Below, piece after piece: positions 19,820 to 22,527 of a stretch of DNA of 22,527 nt. The notes under the pieces are model-generated. The model made no database searches and was not told the DNA's origin. It saw only the letters and a program-made list of their open reading frames with translations. The stretch's first letter is position 1. Each line of letters starts with the position of its first letter. This stretch comes from a virus. The translations under genes were made by a program, and so were the position numbers. Location: positions 1 through 22,527 of the IMG/VR virus record IMGVR_UViG_3300009180_000235; one strand, 5' to 3'.

Positions 19820-20460
19820 TATAGTCCGCCAAAGACCGCATTAGAACTTGTATTGGCAGAACTTGCGTTAGATGCTGCTGTGTTAGTAATACACACTAAA
19901 GTTTCTTTTAAGAAACGAATCGTGCCGTCTGGTAGAATCTTACGAGTAATTTTGTTCCAACCGGAATTAATAGATCCAATTTTTGTATTAGCAACATTAG
20001 AACCAAATCCATAAGTTGTACCTTGTGTATTTGCTATACGACCAGGAGATACAAGAATTGTATCAGCAAAGTAAGTATTAGCTACATTAGAGTTGTTTCG
20101 AATTGGATAAGCAAAATCTACTTGTGTACCAGCTGGTATAGTAGCAAAGAATGTATTTGAAAAACTAACAAGATTTGCGCTAAAGCCTGAAGAATCATTA
20201 CCTACAGCTAAAACTATGTTATTTGACGAAAAGAATTCTTGCTCGCCAGACGTTGATAATCCAGAAGCATATGCTGACATACCAGCAACAATTCCTAAAT
20301 TAGCAGCGGTTTGTGCGTTAATACCAGTAAACTGAATGCTTTTACCAGCAAAAGCAGTTGTGCTGTTTGCAGTTGTTAAACTAATAAATGGCCGTACTTG
20401 TCTTTCCTCTGGAAAGTGTGGCTTATCGGCTAGTGAATCTGTATTTCCCCATGCTGGCAT
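19819..20460 (-). CDS. Probable virion structural protein (213 aa)
   Basis: The N-terminus MPAWGNTDSLADKPHFPEER matches a pattern I know from virion proteins of T4-like cyanophages. The body is rich in Asn, Ser, Thr, Ala and Gly, with short beta-type strands. The end, GWNKITRKILPDGTIRFLKE, followed by TLVCI, also fits those proteins. A strong binding site (AAGGAGAAAAAA) and a late-promoter-like box precede it, in line with high late expression. Exact role (neck, tail or decoration) is not clear. Confidence 0.75.
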   Translation of the reverse strand: MPAWGNTDSLADKPHFPEERQVRPFISLTTANSTTAFAGKSIQFTGINAQTAANLGIVAGMSAYASGLSTSGEQEFFSSNNIVLAVGNDSSGFSANLVSFSNTFFATIPAGTQVDFAYPIRNNSNVANTYFADTILVSPGRIANTQGTTYGFGSNVANTKIGSINSGWNKITRKILPDGTIRFLKETLVCITNTAASNASSANTSSNAVFGGL

Positions 20461-20493
20461 TTTTTTCTCCTTATTAACCTTGGGTTATGTTAC

Positions 20494-20501
20494 TATTTAT
20501 C
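20494..20501 (-). promoter_or_regulatory. Late-promoter-like box (GATAAATA)
   Basis: On the minus strand GATAAATA matches the T4 late consensus TATAAATA at 7 of 8 bases and the NATAAATA form described for T4-like cyanophages. It lies 33 bases above the start of the virion-type gene at 20460, in the only sizeable gap in this block. It would be read with the phage late sigma factor and sliding clamp. Confidence 0.55.
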
Positions 20502-20506
20502 TTTAT

Positions 20507-21883
20507 TTAAGCTGGTGATTTTTTTGGATTACCCTTATCGAAGGTATCCGGTTGATTTGGACGGCTCTTCATTAACGGATCAATTTCAACAGTATCTCTT
20601 TTTTCACCCGTTAATGTTTTACCTCCTGACATTACTATTCGTGCTGCTGGCTTTTTATCACCCACACTAGCGCCATCTTCTTCTTTTGCTATTTTGGGTT
20701 TTTTGCCATATGTTTGAACTGATTTATCTTCTTTTTCCCAATCGTTTAAATCTTCTTTCATATTGAGATGTTTATATAAAGATTTGATCATTCTAGCAGA
20801 TTTAGACATTTGGCGTTGTCTATCTGTTGTTTCTCCACCATTGGCACCATCACAGGGTGCTTCGGTTGCAGCCAAAGGATCTAAAGTATTTTCACTTGTT
20901 GGTTTGTAACCAGCCAAGCGATCTAAAGCTCTATTCCAACTCTTACTCTTAGTTTTTATTTTTTGATTATGAGCTTTTCTACTCATGCCTGGTTTTTTCT
21001 CAGGTACAACTGGTTGTTGTTTTAACCAAGAAAATACTGTAGTTTTTTTGAGTTCATCAATCTGTTCAACTTCTTCTTTATTTAAATGTTTTTCTAAACG
21101 GTCAATAGCCAAAGTTAAATCATCTTTTTTTGTATTGGCAACAGGTACAGTTACTTTAGAAGGATCCTGATGTAGTTTTTCTTGACGAGCTTTCTCAATA
21201 TCATTGTGTTTCTTTTCTCTTTCAGCAGCCGCAGCACGCCATCTATCTAAAGCAGTTAATTTAGGTTTTTTTGCTTCATCTATTTGAACTTCTTCTTTAA
21301 TCTTTGCTTTACCGTTGGCGATGAAATCATAATCAGCCATTGTCAGAGTTCCATTATTACGAATCTCAATTAATCTTTCGGTGATTTTATGAAGTTCCAT
21401 ATCATCTTTAACATCTTCACGAGCCAATTCAAGTAAACGAATCATTAAAGGAATATCAACACAGATTACATCTGCTTGATCAGTTTCAGATAATTGAATT
21501 TCTTCAAACATGTGATCTCTTTTCCATTTGGTGAATTCACCAGATTTAGCATAAGATATTTTTACATCTCTAGTAACAAATTTAGGATTGATACCTCTAG
21601 AAGATAAAAATTTATCTAATAAAGCATCTTCATCTAAATGTTCAAGTTCTTCAAATTGATGATCTTGTTTCCACTTTAAAAAAGCACTAGATTTGGCATG
21701 AGAAATTTTAGTATCTCTAGAAACAAATTTAGGATTAATACCTCTTGATAAAAGATATTTACCCAATGAACCATCTTCAGAAATATTGGCTTTTGCTGAC
21801 CAGGGATCCATTGGATTAATTCCAACTTTTCCTATTGCTGGTTCTGGATTTGTTTTTAGTATATCTTTTAATTTCTTGGCCAT
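20507..21883 (-). CDS. Virion or prohead-core type protein with internal duplication (458 aa)
   Basis: The ATG at 21883 (MAKKLKDILK) follows the upstream stop by one base; the frame continues 52 codons further but that part overlaps the neighbour in another phase. Residues 40-79 and 89-128 are a duplicated 40-residue unit (29 identities; core SRGINPKFV-x-RD-x-KIS-x-AKS). Later regions are charged and low-complexity with helices (RWRAAAAEREKKHNDIEKAR). Motifs EEVQIDEAKK and EEVEQIDELKK contain I-x-E, the T4 gp21-type cleavage pattern. I recall such features in T4-like marine phage head or scaffold proteins; exact role unknown. Confidence 0.7.
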   Translation of the reverse strand: MAKKLKDILKTNPEPAIGKVGINPMDPWSAKANISEDGSLGKYLLSRGINPKFVSRDTKISHAKSSAFLKWKQDHQFEELEHLDEDALLDKFLSSRGINPKFVTRDVKISYAKSGEFTKWKRDHMFEEIQLSETDQADVICVDIPLMIRLLELAREDVKDDMELHKITERLIEIRNNGTLTMADYDFIANGKAKIKEEVQIDEAKKPKLTALDRWRAAAAEREKKHNDIEKARQEKLHQDPSKVTVPVANTKKDDLTLAIDRLEKHLNKEEVEQIDELKKTTVFSWLKQQPVVPEKKPGMSRKAHNQKIKTKSKSWNRALDRLAGYKPTSENTLDPLAATEAPCDGANGGETTDRQRQMSKSARMIKSLYKHLNMKEDLNDWEKEDKSVQTYGKKPKIAKEEDGASVGDKKPAARIVMSGGKTLTGEKRDTVEIDPLMKSRPNQPDTFDKGNPKKSPA

Positions 21884-21884
21884 C

Positions 21885-22527
21885 TTATTTGATCTTTGTT
21901 TTAGATTGAATATTTTTAAATGCTGAATGAGCCAAATCTTTTGCACGGGACATTGGAGTATGTATTGCACCAGATTTATCTTTAATATCTTTTGACATTT
22001 TTTTCCAACCAGGAGTACCAGCAATCGTAGCTTCATCAACTTCTACACCTTCTGCTTTAATTGATGTACGAGCTGGAGTTTTTTCTGCTATTTTAATTTC
22101 TGGAGTTTCATTTTCTCCAGTTTCTTTCGCTAAAGGTTTAACTCTTAATTTATAAGATTTAAATGAATTAGACTTGCCGCCAGGTAAACGACCTGCTAGT
22201 GTATCTGTTGTAATTGGAGCATTAGATGCTTCATAGGCTTCTTTTTGTGCACCATAGTAAGCACCAAGAGCCATCTTCTTACGCTCTGCTTTGGACTTAC
22301 CAGCAAACTTAGGATTATCTGAATGAACAAAGTCATGAATCCAATCACCAGCAGAAGCATCTTTAGAAAGAACTTCATTTAACATTTCATCCAATTCATA
22401 TTCAGATACATCTTCTTTGTTAAGTGTTGATTTAATTGTTTGTTTCAATGTTCTATTAGTTTTTGCTGTGCCTTTGGATGCAGACTTAATATTGGCTCTT
22501 GATGCCAATGGATCTTCTTTATTTCGG
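21885..22527 (-). CDS. Virion or prohead-core type protein (partial, N-terminus beyond the window)
   Basis: The frame is open to the right edge (RNKEDPLASRANIK), so the real start lies outside; a TTG at 22508 is not needed. The visible 213 residues include GDWIHDFVHSDNPKFAGKSK followed by AERKKMALGAYYGAQ, a module I recall from several T4-like marine phage proteins, then a Lys/Ser-rich part (SNSFKSYKLRVKPLAKE) and GVEVDEATIAGTPGWKKMSK. The VDE-A string is similar to the IDE motifs in the next gene. The stop at 21885 is one base from the next ATG. It is probably a head or core protein; no enzymatic motif is seen. Confidence 0.7.
   Translation of the reverse strand, partial: RNKEDPLASRANIKSASKGTAKTNRTLKQTIKSTLNKEDVSEYELDEMLNEVLSKDASAGDWIHDFVHSDNPKFAGKSKAERKKMALGAYYGAQKEAYEASNAPITTDTLAGRLPGGKSNSFKSYKLRVKPLAKETGENETPEIKIAEKTPARTSIKAEGVEVDEATIAGTPGWKKMSKDIKDKSGAIHTPMSRAKDLAHSAFKNIQSKTKIK

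Noticed and set aside
1-22527. tRNA genes, CRISPR arrays, insertion sequences, integrase or attachment sites
   Set aside because: I looked for T-loop motifs, regularly spaced repeats, transposase motifs and terminal inverted repeats on both strands by eye and found none I could support.

Overview
The window looks like part of the genome of a T4-like myovirus (a lytic tailed phage) infecting a Gram-negative, probably aquatic, bacterium. Evidence seen in the sequence: every convincing gene lies on the minus strand; genes are short, tightly packed and often share ATGA, TAATG or TGATG stop/start overlaps; base composition is AT-rich over most of the window; and the set includes a class Ia ribonucleotide reductase pair, a T4-type RNase H (5'-3' exonuclease), a TOPRIM primase, a GroES-like cochaperonin, a MazG-like protein and a combined zincin/VWA protein of the kind known from cyanophage-like T4 relatives. 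A complete spanin pair implies an outer membrane in the host. No tRNA, CRISPR array, insertion sequence or integrase was seen.

Transcription reads from high to low coordinates. (1) 22527-19819 holds virion or prohead-core type proteins, with a late-promoter-like GATAAATA box at 20494-20501. (2) 19819-17635 holds five small overlapping genes, four of which begin with an MKTFKQYLNE-like sequence resembling the T4 capsid targeting sequence; they are candidate internal head proteins. (3) 17633-15661 is a lysis module: i-spanin with an o-spanin lipoprotein nested inside it, a holin-like membrane protein, a family-19 endolysin and a coiled-coil tail-anchored protein. (4) 15626-8636 is DNA metabolism: primase, nrdA, an A-type Fe-S carrier, nrdB, a zinc-ribbon protein, a GIY-YIG nuclease-like protein, RNase H, a conserved helical protein and a degenerate nucleotidyltransferase. 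(5) 8502-4511 contains small proteins including an AbrB/MazE-like one, the 711-residue metallopeptidase/VWA protein and a MazG-like protein; consensus sigma70 promoters stand in front of 8502 and 7385. (6) 4511-2453 carries a GalE-type epimerase, a SAM methyltransferase and the cochaperonin. (7) 2456-774 is small hypothetical genes. (8) The leftmost ~690 bases differ in composition (richer in G+C and GCG words) and hold two paralogous small genes, a consensus sigma70 promoter and a strikingly C-rich, G-poor stretch on the transcribed strand that resembles a Rho-loading site.

Read together, the middle genes make deoxynucleotides, prime replication and remove primers; the lysis block and the head proteins serve late infection; the sigma70 promoters share the string TATAATGGTT and probably drive early transcription by host polymerase. 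The best leads are the four-gene cluster with capsid-targeting-like N-termini, the shared early promoter architecture with a repeated inverted repeat upstream, the rut-like region, and the zincin/VWA protein.
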